Below the pieces are notes generated by a model. The model made no database searches and was not told where the DNA came from. It worked only from the letters and a program-made list of their open reading frames with translations. This document shows, piece after piece, positions 8,405 to 17,367 of a stretch of DNA of 48,034 nt. Position 1 is the first letter of the stretch; every line of letters begins with the position of its first letter. The position numbers were made by a program, and so were the translations under genes. The DNA is from Fidelibacterota bacterium UBA6531 (lineage in GTDB: Bacteria; Fidelibacterota; Marinisomatia; Marinisomatales; TCS55), in assembly GCA_002436185.1 (NCBI GenBank), contig DJKX01000047.1, positions 1 to 48,034 of the forward strand. Direction: 5' to 3'.

Positions 8405-9483
8405 AATTGGGCTGATCCATTTTTATAAAATGGTGGTTTTATAATAAGTGCTTTTTTCATTTTTCCCCTGATATCTATGTCCAGTGCCATCCCGGATTTA
8501 TGTTTACCAAATTGAACATAGCCTAGTCCAATACCTTTTTGTAATAAAGGTGATTGTGTTCCGCTGGTTACAATGCCGACTTCATTTCCTTCTACGAAAA
8601 TTTTATATCCTTTCCTTGGCACGGCTCTGTCTTCCATTTCGAATGCAGTTAAAAGTTTAGTTCTATTTTCTTTAGCTGAAATTAAAGATTCTTTTCCTAT
8701 AAAATTTTCTTTATTCAATTTTGTTATCCAACCAAGTCCGGCTTCAATGGGATTGATTTTTTCATCAATATCATTCCCATATAAACAAAATTTCATTTCC
8801 ATGCGCAGTGTATCACGACAAGCTAATCCACAGGGTGTAATATTGCCAATATTCATAATGGAATCCCAGATCACACCAATTACTTTACTATCAGCATAGA
8901 TTTCAAATCCCAATTCACCGGTGTAACCCGTTCGGGCGATGGTGGCGTTTACACCGTCGACAGTTCCTTCTTCAAACGTATAAAATGGAATATCAGATAA
9001 ATCTTTTTCTACTGCATTCTGCAATATGTTTCTGGAGTCCGGCCCCTGTAAGGCTATGAGCCCAGTTTCGGCACTGACATCAACAATGTTTACATCATCC
9101 GGATTGTGCTCATTCAACCAATTAAAGTTCTTTTCCAAATTGAACGCATTTACCACTAGCATGTATTTATCTGCATATTTATATATCAAAATATCATCGA
9201 TGATTCCGCCATTTTCATAACACATAGCCGAATACTGGGCATCGCCCACGGACATGGTTTTTACATCATTAACTGTCATATAATTCAAGAATTCTTCTGC
9301 GCCTGCTCCACTCACATTAAGTTCGCCCATGTGACTTACATCAAAAATTCCACAGGATTTACGCACAGCTAAATGCTCTGCAACAATTCCAGAATATTGT
9401 ACCGGCATCCGGTAACCGGCAAAGTCTACCATTCGGGCATTAAGTTCAATGTGTTTTTGGTATAGTGGAGTATCCAAATTCAA
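8401..9483 (-). CDS. gcvT: Aminomethyltransferase (glycine cleavage system T protein)
   Basis: Transfers the aminomethyl carbon from lipoyl-GcvH to tetrahydrofolate, giving methylene-THF and ammonia. 360 residues, the full family length. Features are HIELNARMVDFAGYRMPVQY near the N-terminus, FDVSHMGE, GYTGELGFEIY, the LRMEMKFCLYGNDID folate region and NPIEAGLGW. The start is TTG at 9483, which forms a TTGA overlap with the aminotransferase stop and matches the normal N-terminus. gcvH and gcvP are not in the window. Confidence 0.96.
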   Translation of the reverse strand: MNLDTPLYQKHIELNARMVDFAGYRMPVQYSGIVAEHLAVRKSCGIFDVSHMGELNVSGAGAEEFLNYMTVNDVKTMSVGDAQYSAMCYENGGIIDDILIYKYADKYMLVVNAFNLEKNFNWLNEHNPDDVNIVDVSAETGLIALQGPDSRNILQNAVEKDLSDIPFYTFEEGTVDGVNATIARTGYTGELGFEIYADSKVIGVIWDSIMNIGNITPCGLACRDTLRMEMKFCLYGNDIDEKINPIEAGLGWITKLNKENFIGKESLISAKENRTKLLTAFEMEDRAVPRKGYKIFVEGNEVGIVTSGTQSPLLQKGIGLGYVQFGKHKSGMALDIDIRGKMKKALIIKPPFYKNGSAQL

Positions 9484-10679
9484 TCACTGGATTCGAAATA
9501 TAATTTTAGCTTACTCATTCCTTCGGTGATTTCTTCCACTGATATCCCAGAATAAGCAAAGCGAATATAAAATTCAGTTTCTCCTTCTTGGGGTCGTCCA
9601 AAATGATCCCGTGTGCAAAATGAAACTCCGGATGCGTGTAGTGCGCCCAATTGCAATTCAGCCACAGATGCTATTCCTTTACGTTCCATAATTTTGGTTA
9701 CGTTCGGAAATAAATAGAATGTACACTGGGGAATTGCAATGTTAACACCGTCAATATCATTTAATCCTGAAACGGCTGTATCTCTTCTGCTGCGCAATTC
9801 ACTCAATATTGCCTTTGCGCTTGATTTATCTCCATTTACAGCTTCCACCATGGCGTGCTGATGAAAATGGTTCGTGCATGATTCAGCATTGACATTCAAT
9901 TTATTAATAACCTTGATTACATTTTCCGGGCCGATAGCAGCACCGATACGCCAGCCGGTCATGGCAAATTTTTTGGAAAATGTATATAAAATGACTGTCC
10001 GTTCCCGCATACCGGGAATATTCACAATTGATTGTGGTTTTGTATCATACAGTATTTCGTAATAGGCATCATCACTCAATACCCACAAATCGTGTTCAAT
10101 GGCTAATTGAGCCAAAGCTTCCATTTCTTTTCTTGATGATTCTGCGGAAATAGGATTATTATAATTATTGTAAATCAGAGCTGTAGTTTTGTCAGTAATT
10201 GATGATTTCAATTTCTCAATATCGATAGCGAAACCAGTGATTGTTTGATCATAACTGTACGGCATTGCAATTCCACCATGATATTCGATCTGACTTTCGT
10301 AAATGGGATAACCGGGATTTGGATACAAGACCTCATCTCCGGGATTCATGACCGCTTGGATAAATTTGCCAATGGTGGGTTTTCCCCCCGGTTGAACGGA
10401 AACATTATCCGGATTGTAACTTACTCCCCGCTTATCTCCCACATCAACCGCTAATGCTTCTCTTAATGGCAAAATTCCTTCTGAAGGACAATACCCATTC
10501 TTTCCATCCACGATATATTTATTGGCCGCATCTATTATGTTTTGGGGTGTGGACATATTCATATCACCCAAATGAAATGGGTATATTTTATTTCCTTTAT
10601 CAGCCCATTCTTTGGCTTGAGCGGAAACAGCGAATGCGGTTTCTGTACCTAGATTTTTTATTCGATTTGCTATTTTCAT
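9480..10679 (-). CDS. PLP-dependent class I/II aminotransferase
   Basis: 399-residue fold-type I aminotransferase. PLP contacts are NNYNNP (about 171-176), LSDDAYYEILY (about 201-211) and the Schiff-base lysine in FSKKFAMTGWR (first K, about 236). A C-terminal YIRFAYSG supplies the carboxylate-binding Arg. Substrate cannot be fixed; aspartate- or alanine-type enzymes are the nearest by motif. ATG start at 10679. It is coupled to gcvT by TTGA, which hints at amino-acid catabolism, but that is inference. Confidence 0.9.
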   Translation of the reverse strand: MKIANRIKNLGTETAFAVSAQAKEWADKGNKIYPFHLGDMNMSTPQNIIDAANKYIVDGKNGYCPSEGILPLREALAVDVGDKRGVSYNPDNVSVQPGGKPTIGKFIQAVMNPGDEVLYPNPGYPIYESQIEYHGGIAMPYSYDQTITGFAIDIEKLKSSITDKTTALIYNNYNNPISAESSRKEMEALAQLAIEHDLWVLSDDAYYEILYDTKPQSIVNIPGMRERTVILYTFSKKFAMTGWRIGAAIGPENVIKVINKLNVNAESCTNHFHQHAMVEAVNGDKSSAKAILSELRSRRDTAVSGLNDIDGVNIAIPQCTFYLFPNVTKIMERKGIASVAELQLGALHASGVSFCTRDHFGRPQEGETEFYIRFAYSGISVEEITEGMSKLKLYFESSD

Positions 10680-10742
10680 GATAATATTCTAACAGTTGAT
10701 TATGAATCCAATTATTCAGTCAACCAATCAGCCAATCATATT

Positions 10743-11333
10743 TTAAAGTTTTGTTAGTGCTTTTTTAATAATAGCTTCTATACTGCCGTTTAATTCTCCG
10801 GTCGCTTCTAATTCACGAATGGCTTGATTTGCATGCCCTCTTTTATATCCCAATGCCATGAGTCCAATTACAGCATCTTTAGCTAAACCATTTTCTGCAG
10901 CATCCATAAAATCCATGTTATCATCATCTTCATCCACATATTTTTCCTTCAATTCAACAATCATACGTTTGGCTGTTTTGGGTCCAATGCCGGGAATTAC
11001 AGTTAATGATTTCACGTCACCAGAAATGATGTTCTTTTTGAACTCATGTGGATTTGATCCGGAAAGGATATTCATAGCCGATCTCGGACCGATACCGCTG
11101 ATGGTATTCAGCATTGTAAACATATTTCGCTCATCCGTACTGCCAAAACCATATAATTCCATTAAGTCTTCCCGGACATTCAGAAACGTTAACAGTTCTG
11201 CATCGCTCCCTTTTTCCGGTAATGTATTATATGTGGCTGCTGTAATGGATATTTTCAATCGAATGCCGTTCATATCCAGAACAACTTGCGATGGATCTTT
11301 ATGAAAAAGTTGGCCTTTTATTGAATCGATCAT
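10743..11333 (-). CDS. ruvA: Holliday junction branch-migration protein RuvA
   Basis: DNA-binding subunit of the RuvAB branch-migration machine. 196 residues. N-terminal OB fold (1-60), then two helix-hairpin-helix motifs, SGIGPRSAM (about 79-87) and IPGIGPKTAKRM (about 113-124). An acidic flexible linker (VDEDDDNMDFMD) leads to domain III (about 150-196), which contacts RuvB. ATGA overlap with ruvC at the start. RuvB is not in this window. Confidence 0.97.
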   Translation of the reverse strand: MIDSIKGQLFHKDPSQVVLDMNGIRLKISITAATYNTLPEKGSDAELLTFLNVREDLMELYGFGSTDERNMFTMLNTISGIGPRSAMNILSGSNPHEFKKNIISGDVKSLTVIPGIGPKTAKRMIVELKEKYVDEDDDNMDFMDAAENGLAKDAVIGLMALGYKRGHANQAIRELEATGELNGSIEAIIKKALTKL

Positions 11334-11809
11334 TGGACAAATTGCTGTTGATTAATAAAACACAATCCTACTGCCAGAGCATCTGAAGAGTCCAAAGGTA
11401 TTGGAGCATCTTTTAATTTCAATATATTCTGAACCATAAACTGGACTTGTTCTTTTGTGGCATTGCCATTGCCTACCACCGATTGCTTTACTTTTTTAGG
11501 TGCGAATTCTGCACACGTAATCTCATTTCGTGCAGCGGCTAAAATGATCACACCTCGAGCTTGGCCAAGCATGAGAGCTGATTTAAAATTTTTATGATAG
11601 AATGTATCTTCCACAGCCACAACATTCGGTTTGAATTTTTTCAACAATTTCATGGTTTCATCATGGAGATAAAGTAAGCGTTCAGCCAATGACTTATTTT
11701 TTGGTGGCTTGATTACGCCATATCCATGGGCTTTAGCATTGCGCTTTGTGTAATCCAGAATACCAAATCCGGTAACATTTATTCCGGGATCAAAACCAAT
11801 AACACGCAT
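11330..11809 (-). CDS. ruvC: Crossover junction endodeoxyribonuclease RuvC
   Basis: Resolves Holliday junctions by paired nicks. 159 residues. RNase H-like fold with all four acidic catalytic residues visible: D7 (GFDPG), E67 (AVEDTFY), D140 and D143 (LDSSDALAVG). Start ATG at 11809 shares one base with the yebC stop (TGATG) and the end overlaps ruvA (ATGA). The order yebC-ruvC-ruvA is the classic bacterial cluster. Confidence 0.97.
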   Translation of the reverse strand: MRVIGFDPGINVTGFGILDYTKRNAKAHGYGVIKPPKNKSLAERLLYLHDETMKLLKKFKPNVVAVEDTFYHKNFKSALMLGQARGVIILAAARNEITCAEFAPKKVKQSVVGNGNATKEQVQFMVQNILKLKDAPIPLDSSDALAVGLCFINQQQFVQ

Positions 11810-12534
11810 CAGTCTTCAGAATCAAAATTTGTATACACAGCTTTAATATCATCATGATCCTCCAATGCTTCCAACAAAGTTATAACCGACTGCTCTTTAT
11901 CATTTTCAACATTTTGCATATTTTTAGGTACCATGTCTATATTGGCTGACTCCACTTCATAACCCTGTTCTTCCAGTGAGTCACGAACGAACATGATATT
12001 GGCTGGATCAGTTGAGATAATGAATGCATCACTATCCGCTTCAAAATCTTCGGCTCCCGCTTCCAATGCAGCTTCAAAAACCGTATCTTCATCATGACCG
12101 TCTGCTTTTAATGTAATTTGACCTTTCTTGTCGAACATCCATGATACAGAACCATTTTCTCCAAGATTTCCGCCGTATTTTGTAATCAAATGACGTATCT
12201 CCGCTACCGTCCGTTTTTTATTATCCGTTAGGCATTCCATCATTATGGCTACGCCCGCCGGACCGTAACCTTCGTAAGATGTTTCTTCATAGCTAACACC
12301 CGGAAGTTCGCCCGTGCCTTTTTTGATAGCCCTTGAAATATTGTCCAACGGCATATTTGCAGATTTCGCATTTGAGACAGCCTGTCTCAAACGAGGGTTA
12401 CTGTTAGCATCTCCTCCGCCTTCTCTCGCAGCAATCGTAATTTCTTTTATAATAGTGGTAAATATCTTACCGCGCTTGGCATCGGTGGCGGCTTTCTTGC
12501 GTTTGATGGTAGCCCACTTACTATGGCCGGACAT
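11809..12534 (-). CDS. yebC: YebC/PmpR family protein
   Basis: 241 residues, full family length. N-terminal signature GHSKWATIKRKKAATDAKRGKIF, then GGGDANSNPRLRQAV and SYEGYGPAGVA. YebC-family proteins act as transcription regulators. Some members help translation of proline-rich stretches; which applies here is unknown. First gene of the yebC-ruvC-ruvA string, 140 nt after the SPOR gene. That gap holds the 11-nt repeats at 12639-12680. Confidence 0.96.
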   Translation of the reverse strand: MSGHSKWATIKRKKAATDAKRGKIFTTIIKEITIAAREGGGDANSNPRLRQAVSNAKSANMPLDNISRAIKKGTGELPGVSYEETSYEGYGPAGVAIMMECLTDNKKRTVAEIRHLITKYGGNLGENGSVSWMFDKKGQITLKADGHDEDTVFEAALEAGAEDFEADSDAFIISTDPANIMFVRDSLEEQGYEVESANIDMVPKNMQNVENDKEQSVITLLEALEDHDDIKAVYTNFDSED

Positions 12535-12638
12535 ATTTCCCCTGAATTTTAGTTAAAATTGAATTGAAAAATTACGTCGTTTATAGTGATATATGGAATG
12601 AGGTTTTAGATTAAGAATTTGGATAAGGAAAACTAATT

Positions 12639-12680
12639 ACTTCTTACTTTTTTACTTCTTCCTTGATACACTTCTTACTT
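12639..12680. repeat. Three imperfect 11-nt repeats (ACTTCTTACTT)
   Basis: On the plus strand ACTTCTTACTT occurs at 12639-12649, ACTTCTTCCTT at 12654-12664 and ACTTCTTACTT at 12670-12680, spaced 15-16 nt. The third copy covers the stop codon of the SPOR gene. Function unknown. It could be a small tandem array, a polypurine tract on the transcribed RNA, or slippage debris. Confidence 0.6.
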
Positions 12681-13160
12681 CGACCTTATCATCATCCCAG
12701 TTCTTTGTGGAGTAATCCGTGTACGGATAACCCAGGCAGAAAGATAGCCCATATTCTGTAGTTTTTGGCGCATTTTGTCAGCATCTTCCCTTGCAACAAA
12801 ATCACCAACTCGTACTTTATAATTTGGAGTTTCGTAAACGACATAAACAGAATCAGTCAAGGTGGCGTTAAGTAACGTGCTCAATGAATCCGCTTTGGTC
12901 ATGGATTTGGATGCAATGACCTGAACCCGAAAACCGTCTGTAACCCAGTGAACAGTATTGACCGCAAGAATGGAGTCAATCCCTGTGTCACTGGGCAAAA
13001 CATTATTAATAATCACCGGCCATTTCGGCTGGACATCGCGATGTTCATTGGGATCGAAAATCTTCTTCAAGTCAGTTTCCTGACACAAACCGATCGTCAT
13101 AATTCCAAAAAAAAGAAGATACTTTATAAATCCTCTGTGAATTCTGTGGCTAATCATCAT
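12675..13160 (-). CDS. Secreted SPOR-domain protein
   Basis: 161 residues. An N-terminal signal peptide (YLLFFGIMTIGLCQ) is followed by a short linker. The C-terminal SPOR-like domain runs from about 80 to 150 with FRVQVIASKSMTKADSL and YKVRVGDFVAREDADKM, ending in LQNMGYLSAWVIRTRI. SPOR domains bind glycan strands stripped of stem peptides, so the protein likely sits in the periplasm at septa or wall remodelling sites. The start at 13160 gives an ATGA overlap with the batE stop. Placement after the bat genes and the amidase fits a wall-linked role. Confidence 0.8.
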   Translation of the reverse strand: MMISHRIHRGFIKYLLFFGIMTIGLCQETDLKKIFDPNEHRDVQPKWPVIINNVLPSDTGIDSILAVNTVHWVTDGFRVQVIASKSMTKADSLSTLLNATLTDSVYVVYETPNYKVRVGDFVAREDADKMRQKLQNMGYLSAWVIRTRITPQRTGMMIRSK

Positions 13161-13897
13161 GATAAAGGCCGAATAGTATTCACAGGAATCCACCCTTTTT
13201 TTCCATCCAAAAGTATAATTTCCACCCAATTATCCTGGCTTTGAGTAATCTCTGCTTTCAATCCTTCATGGATCTTAAATACAATCATTTCATCCCGCAC
13301 CGCCGGCACAGAATATACATTTACAGTAGACGATACAATTATGCCCTCTGGTTTTCCGGTTACATCCCAATATTTATCTAGGCAAATGCCATGAATTAAA
13401 ATGGTTAAAATAACAAAAATTGTTTGCAGTCTGGCTGTTTTTCGTCGACCTAAAAATCTAAATTGTCCCAAAGCATAAACTAGTCCGACCAATAGAAGAA
13501 AAATACTCCCACACAATAGAAGATCATTCACCGTTTGATAATGCTTGAATGCGTTATACCAATCCAGCAAAACAAAACCATCTGGCATATCAATGCGATC
13601 CTTCACGCGTGTATTGGTGAGTTCCAAATTATGCTTAATATCCCGATTCCGCGGTTCAAATTGCAAACCCTTTTCATAGGCCCACACAGCATATCCTACC
13701 TCACCCATCCGGTAATAAGCATTTCCCAGGTTATAATACAAATCCGCATGCTCCACCGTGTTTAACAACCGCTCGAAACTTCGAGCCGCCTGGATATATT
13801 TTTCTTCATCAAAATAATAATTCCCCCGAACAAACAAACTATCCACATTGGCTGCAACGAGGTTAGAAATCAACAGTGCGAAATACAAAATTCTCAT
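13157..13897 (-). CDS. batE: BatE: TPR and SH3 domain aerotolerance protein
   Basis: 246 residues. Signal peptide (about 1-16), tetratricopeptide repeats at about 20-95 (HADLYYNLGNAYYRMGEVGYA), two membrane segments (about 120-165), and a C-terminal bacterial SH3-like domain (about 185-240, NVYSVPAVRDEMIVFKI to NWVEIILLDGKKGWI). This matches BatE of Bacteroidetes and spirochaetes. The Bat proteins form a membrane complex linked to oxygen and envelope stress tolerance; the mechanism is not settled. ATGA overlap with batD. Confidence 0.88.
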   Translation of the reverse strand: MRILYFALLISNLVAANVDSLFVRGNYYFDEEKYIQAARSFERLLNTVEHADLYYNLGNAYYRMGEVGYAVWAYEKGLQFEPRNRDIKHNLELTNTRVKDRIDMPDGFVLLDWYNAFKHYQTVNDLLLCGSIFLLLVGLVYALGQFRFLGRRKTARLQTIFVILTILIHGICLDKYWDVTGKPEGIIVSSTVNVYSVPAVRDEMIVFKIHEGLKAEITQSQDNWVEIILLDGKKGWIPVNTIRPLS

Positions 13898-15597
13898 GCG
13901 TGGCCGTCCACTTTTTTGAGCAATTTTCCCGCCGTTCCGGCTATATCTTGATCTGCCATTGTTCCGGGGGAATACCGACCGGCATCACAATCCTTTAAAA
14001 GTTGAATCAATTCCTCTAATTCTTCAGGTGGTATAATACCACTTAGTTCCTGTTCTACATTTAGTGGATCCATCTTATCCGTCTGCAGCTGCCAACGTTC
14101 TTTTAAATATGTATAAATCGTCGATGAAACATTCTCGATACTCGATTGCGTTTGGAGTGATTTTAATGCCCGCTTCAATGCTCGGTGAGACATGCGCTGT
14201 CCGGCGGTAGCAATACGCTGTTGTTGATATCGAGTCAGTGTAACGGGAGCCAAAAACAGCCCGGCCACTAAAATATAACTCGTCCATATCCAAATGGGAA
14301 TCTCTCTACTTCCGCGTTCTACCCATGATGGAGATGACGTAACATTATAATGAATATCCTGACCCAACAGTGCAATTTCTTCTTTGGTGAATCCCGATGA
14401 AACGGATGACAGTTGATCTTTAGCCGGTGAAATATTCAATTCAACAGAACGGGAACTGATGGAATGAAACTGTTCATCCTTTGGATTAAAATATTCAAAT
14501 TCAATACGCGGTAAAAACACCTTTCCGGCTTGGCGCGGAATGAGAATATATTCCCATTTCATGTTGCCTGTAAATTGATCCCAAAGCTGTTTCTGTTCGA
14601 ATGATGCTGTGGGCGGAAATACTTCCATTGTCTCTGGGAAATTCAGCTTTGGCAGACTGAACATATTCAAATTCCCCGTACCTTGTAATTCGACATAATA
14701 GGTTACTGCTTCGTTGGCTTTCACATTGTCAGTATCCACGAAAGCAGTAAGTTCGAAGGCTCCCACTGCTCCTGTAAAATTCGCCGGCTGCCCAGCAGGA
14801 TATGGTTTAACACGAATTTTTCGCGCTTCTGTACGAAGTAATTTTTGTACTGTTTCATTGAAAAAGCTGTTAAAAAAGGGATCATCAAATACACTACGCT
14901 GTCTTTTTCGTTTTTTCTTGATTTGAACATTGCAGCGCACTGTCATGGGTGACAATTCTAACTCGCCAGTTTTTGTGGGGAAAAGCGCCACTTTATACAA
15001 TGTTGCAACATTATACACAACGCCACTTATTGTCGTTTGGTTAAATCGTGGGGGTCGCGGCACCGATAATTCTTCTGTCCAAAAGCCCACGCTCTCCGGA
15101 TATTTGATATCTTCCAGGCTCATCTGAACACGGGTATATAATTTGTACGTAACAGTGACTTGTTCGCCTACAAATACTTCATCCTGGTCAATTTCTGCCA
15201 ATAAAAATAATTCATCTTTATTTACAACCTGACCGCTTCCTTTTATATTCATGTGAATGGGCTTTGTTTTCAGTTTCTTGCCGCCCACAGTCACAACTAA
15301 AGCCGGAATGGTTAATTGTCCTTTTTGGTTGGGCACCAGCGTCCAGGTCAGCGTTTTGCTTGAGGTGGCTTTGCCATTGATCCATTGGTAACTGGTTTGC
15401 TGGGCAGGTCCACTGACAATAGTGAATTTTTTTTCCAATGGCGCTAGATTTACGCGGGGCATATCATCCGCATCTTTAGCTTCGACTTTAAAAGTAAATG
15501 TCTCGTTCACCGCCAATTGATTAGCATCCACAGATGCTGTTACAGACTGCCCTGATACAATGTGTAATAATAAAATAATTGGTACTAAAAGTCGCAT
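13894..15597 (-). CDS. batD: BatD (BatD/oxygen-tolerance family) membrane protein
   Basis: 567 residues. Signal peptide (IILLLHIVSGQS), a long periplasmic region of repeated Ig-like beta domains (about 20-425) with the BatD pattern of VTYKLYTRVQ and LQGTGNLNMFSLPKL, and one membrane helix (about 435-458, IWIWTSYILVAGLFLAPVTL). A cytoplasmic helical tail follows. ATG at 15597 is preferred over the TTG at 15603 because it forms TAATG with the batC stop. Confidence 0.92.
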   Translation of the reverse strand: MRLLVPIILLLHIVSGQSVTASVDANQLAVNETFTFKVEAKDADDMPRVNLAPLEKKFTIVSGPAQQTSYQWINGKATSSKTLTWTLVPNQKGQLTIPALVVTVGGKKLKTKPIHMNIKGSGQVVNKDELFLLAEIDQDEVFVGEQVTVTYKLYTRVQMSLEDIKYPESVGFWTEELSVPRPPRFNQTTISGVVYNVATLYKVALFPTKTGELELSPMTVRCNVQIKKKRKRQRSVFDDPFFNSFFNETVQKLLRTEARKIRVKPYPAGQPANFTGAVGAFELTAFVDTDNVKANEAVTYYVELQGTGNLNMFSLPKLNFPETMEVFPPTASFEQKQLWDQFTGNMKWEYILIPRQAGKVFLPRIEFEYFNPKDEQFHSISSRSVELNISPAKDQLSSVSSGFTKEEIALLGQDIHYNVTSSPSWVERGSREIPIWIWTSYILVAGLFLAPVTLTRYQQQRIATAGQRMSHRALKRALKSLQTQSSIENVSSTIYTYLKERWQLQTDKMDPLNVEQELSGIIPPEELEELIQLLKDCDAGRYSPGTMADQDIAGTAGKLLKKVDGHA

Positions 15598-16349
15598 TAC
15601 CAATCTTTCTCCAGTTTTTTGGATCGGGCTTTGACCATTTGCCGCTTTTGATTCACTTTTTCATCCTTTTTCAAGGCATCTAAAATAGCTTGAGCATTTT
15701 GTAAATCCTGCTGTTTTTCCTGATCTTCTTTAGCTTGTTGCTGTTCCTGTTCTTGTTCTTCTTGGGATTGTTCCTGTTGCTCTTGGTTTTCTTGTTGATC
15801 TTGATCTTGATCTTTCTGTTCAGGGTCTTCTTGTTTTTCTTGTTCCTGATCATTCTTCTTTTCGCCATTTTGATCTTGTTGCTGCTGATCTTGATCCTGC
15901 TGTTTCTGTTGCTCTTGGTTTTCGTCGTTTTCGTCCTGTTGATCTTGTTGCTGCTCCTGCTGTTGCTGGTAGCGAATCATTTCATAATTGTGTTTTGCAT
16001 CTTTATCCGTAGGATTTAATTCTAGAGCCTTCCGATAAAATGCCAGTGCTTCTTCATTCTTTTGTTGAGATGAAAGAACATTTGCCATATTGTAATAAGC
16101 TTTGGACTGCAGTTCCTTATTGTCCGTTTCCAATGCACGTTGAAATGCATCTAACGCTCCCTGAATATCCTGTTGCTGAAATGCCGACGTTCCCAACCCA
16201 TACCGGGCAGCCGCATCCTCTTCCTTCTCATTCAAAATGGATTCATAATACTTCCGGGCGTTCTCATAGTCACCGTTCTGGTAGGCCTTCAGCCCATCGT
16301 CTTGGGCAAATACAAATCCTGCAAACAAAATGATGAGAATCTTAAACAA
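15597..16349 (-). CDS. batC: BatC: TPR protein with Q/E/D-rich tail
   Basis: 250 residues. Short signal peptide (FKILIILFAGFVFAQ), TPR repeats at about 20-120 (AYQNGDYENARKYYESIL, KAYYNMANVL), then about 110 residues almost entirely of Q, E, D, N and K, and a basic C-terminus. The start is TTG at 16349: GGAGAGG lies about 5 nt upstream and the signal peptide begins there. Longer upstream reading would run through batB in the wrong frame. It overlaps the batB stop by 8 nt. Other BatC proteins have low-complexity tails too, but this tract is extreme. Confidence 0.85.
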   Translation of the reverse strand: MFKILIILFAGFVFAQDDGLKAYQNGDYENARKYYESILNEKEEDAAARYGLGTSAFQQQDIQGALDAFQRALETDNKELQSKAYYNMANVLSSQQKNEEALAFYRKALELNPTDKDAKHNYEMIRYQQQQEQQQDQQDENDENQEQQKQQDQDQQQQDQNGEKKNDQEQEKQEDPEQKDQDQDQQENQEQQEQSQEEQEQEQQQAKEDQEKQQDLQNAQAILDALKKDEKVNQKRQMVKARSKKLEKDW

Positions 16350-17367
16350 TCCGCCCTCTCCAGGTAGAACCTTCTTTTTTCCGCGTGGGCAGGACCATGC
16401 TGACACCCAGAAATAAAAACGATAAAAATGCAAATGTTTGATAACGATCCTCGAATTCGGCATACACATGAGACTGAATAGTGCGCTTTTCCATGGTATC
16501 AATGGCATTCATGATTTCCCGATGGCTGGCGGCTCTATTGTCAAAGCGGACAAATACGCCGTCACCGGCTCGGGCAATATCACGGAGCAATCCTTCGTTC
16601 AATACGGATGTAACCAGAATTCCCTGGCGGTCCCGTTTATATTCCCGTGAATCATCTTTTTCAATTATTGGAATTAATGATCCGGTTTCCGTGCCCACGC
16701 CCACAGCATGAATAATCATTCCTTGATTGCTGGCTGTTTCTGCCAGGTCAATGGCGGCGCCTTCGTGATCCTCACCATCAGTTACCAAAACAAAAACCTT
16801 ATAATGTTCACTTTCTTCGGTAAAAGCTGAAAGACCTGTTTGGATAGCAGTACTCAAGTCAGTTCCTTGAGTTGGGATCAATTTCGTGTCGATACCATCG
16901 AGAAATAATTGAGCTGCTTCATAATCTGTCGTGAGTGGCAAATAGAGATGGCTGGAGCCGGCAAATACTACCAATGCCACTCGGTCTCCTTTCAGCTTGC
17001 GAATCATCTGACTAATCTCAAACTTGGCTTTTTCCAGGCGATTTGGTTTTACGTCCTCTGCATCCATACTTTGGGACACGTCAATGGCAAAGACCAGGTC
17101 CACTCCTTTCCGTTCCACAGGAGCCAAGCGCGTGCCGATCTGGGGTCCGGAAGCGGCAAAAACCAGTAATATTAGACCATACACACCTAAACGCTTTTGC
17201 CAGCGAATTCGACTAAAATCCACACGCTGGAATAAATTCTCCTCGAGAGCAATATCACTTTTAGCAAAAATAGCTTTGGTTCTTCTGGCTCGGACCGTCC
17301 ACGTTAACCACATGAGTATGAGCGGAATATAAAGAAAAAGAATGAATGGAAAGCGGAAATGGATCAT
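16342..17367 (-). CDS. batB: BatB: membrane VWA-domain protein
   Basis: 341 residues. Two N-terminal membrane segments (about 5-24 and 60-76), a von Willebrand factor A domain (about 90-300) and a C-terminal membrane helix (about 313-330). The metal-ion-dependent adhesion site is intact: DVSQS (D96-S100), a Thr in the QGTDLSTAI segment, and VTDGEDHEG. ATG at 17367 overlaps the amidase stop as ATGA. BatA, its usual direct neighbour, lies 2.5 kb upstream behind the inserted amidase genes. Confidence 0.93.
   Translation of the reverse strand: MIHFRFPFILFLYIPLILMWLTWTVRARRTKAIFAKSDIALEENLFQRVDFSRIRWQKRLGVYGLILLVFAASGPQIGTRLAPVERKGVDLVFAIDVSQSMDAEDVKPNRLEKAKFEISQMIRKLKGDRVALVVFAGSSHLYLPLTTDYEAAQLFLDGIDTKLIPTQGTDLSTAIQTGLSAFTEESEHYKVFVLVTDGEDHEGAAIDLAETASNQGMIIHAVGVGTETGSLIPIIEKDDSREYKRDRQGILVTSVLNEGLLRDIARAGDGVFVRFDNRAASHREIMNAIDTMEKRTIQSHVYAEFEDRYQTFAFLSFLFLGVSMVLPTRKKEGSTWRGRIV

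Noticed and set aside
10682..10740. ATTGGCTG/ATTGGTTG-like repeats between the aminotransferase and ruvA
   Set aside because: Only two short imperfect copies; not distinct from chance in AT-rich sequence.
15735..16019. Leu/Ile-rich plus-strand frame resembling a membrane protein
   Set aside because: It is the reverse of the Gln/Glu/Asp tract of batC; CAA/CAG read backwards give Leu codons.
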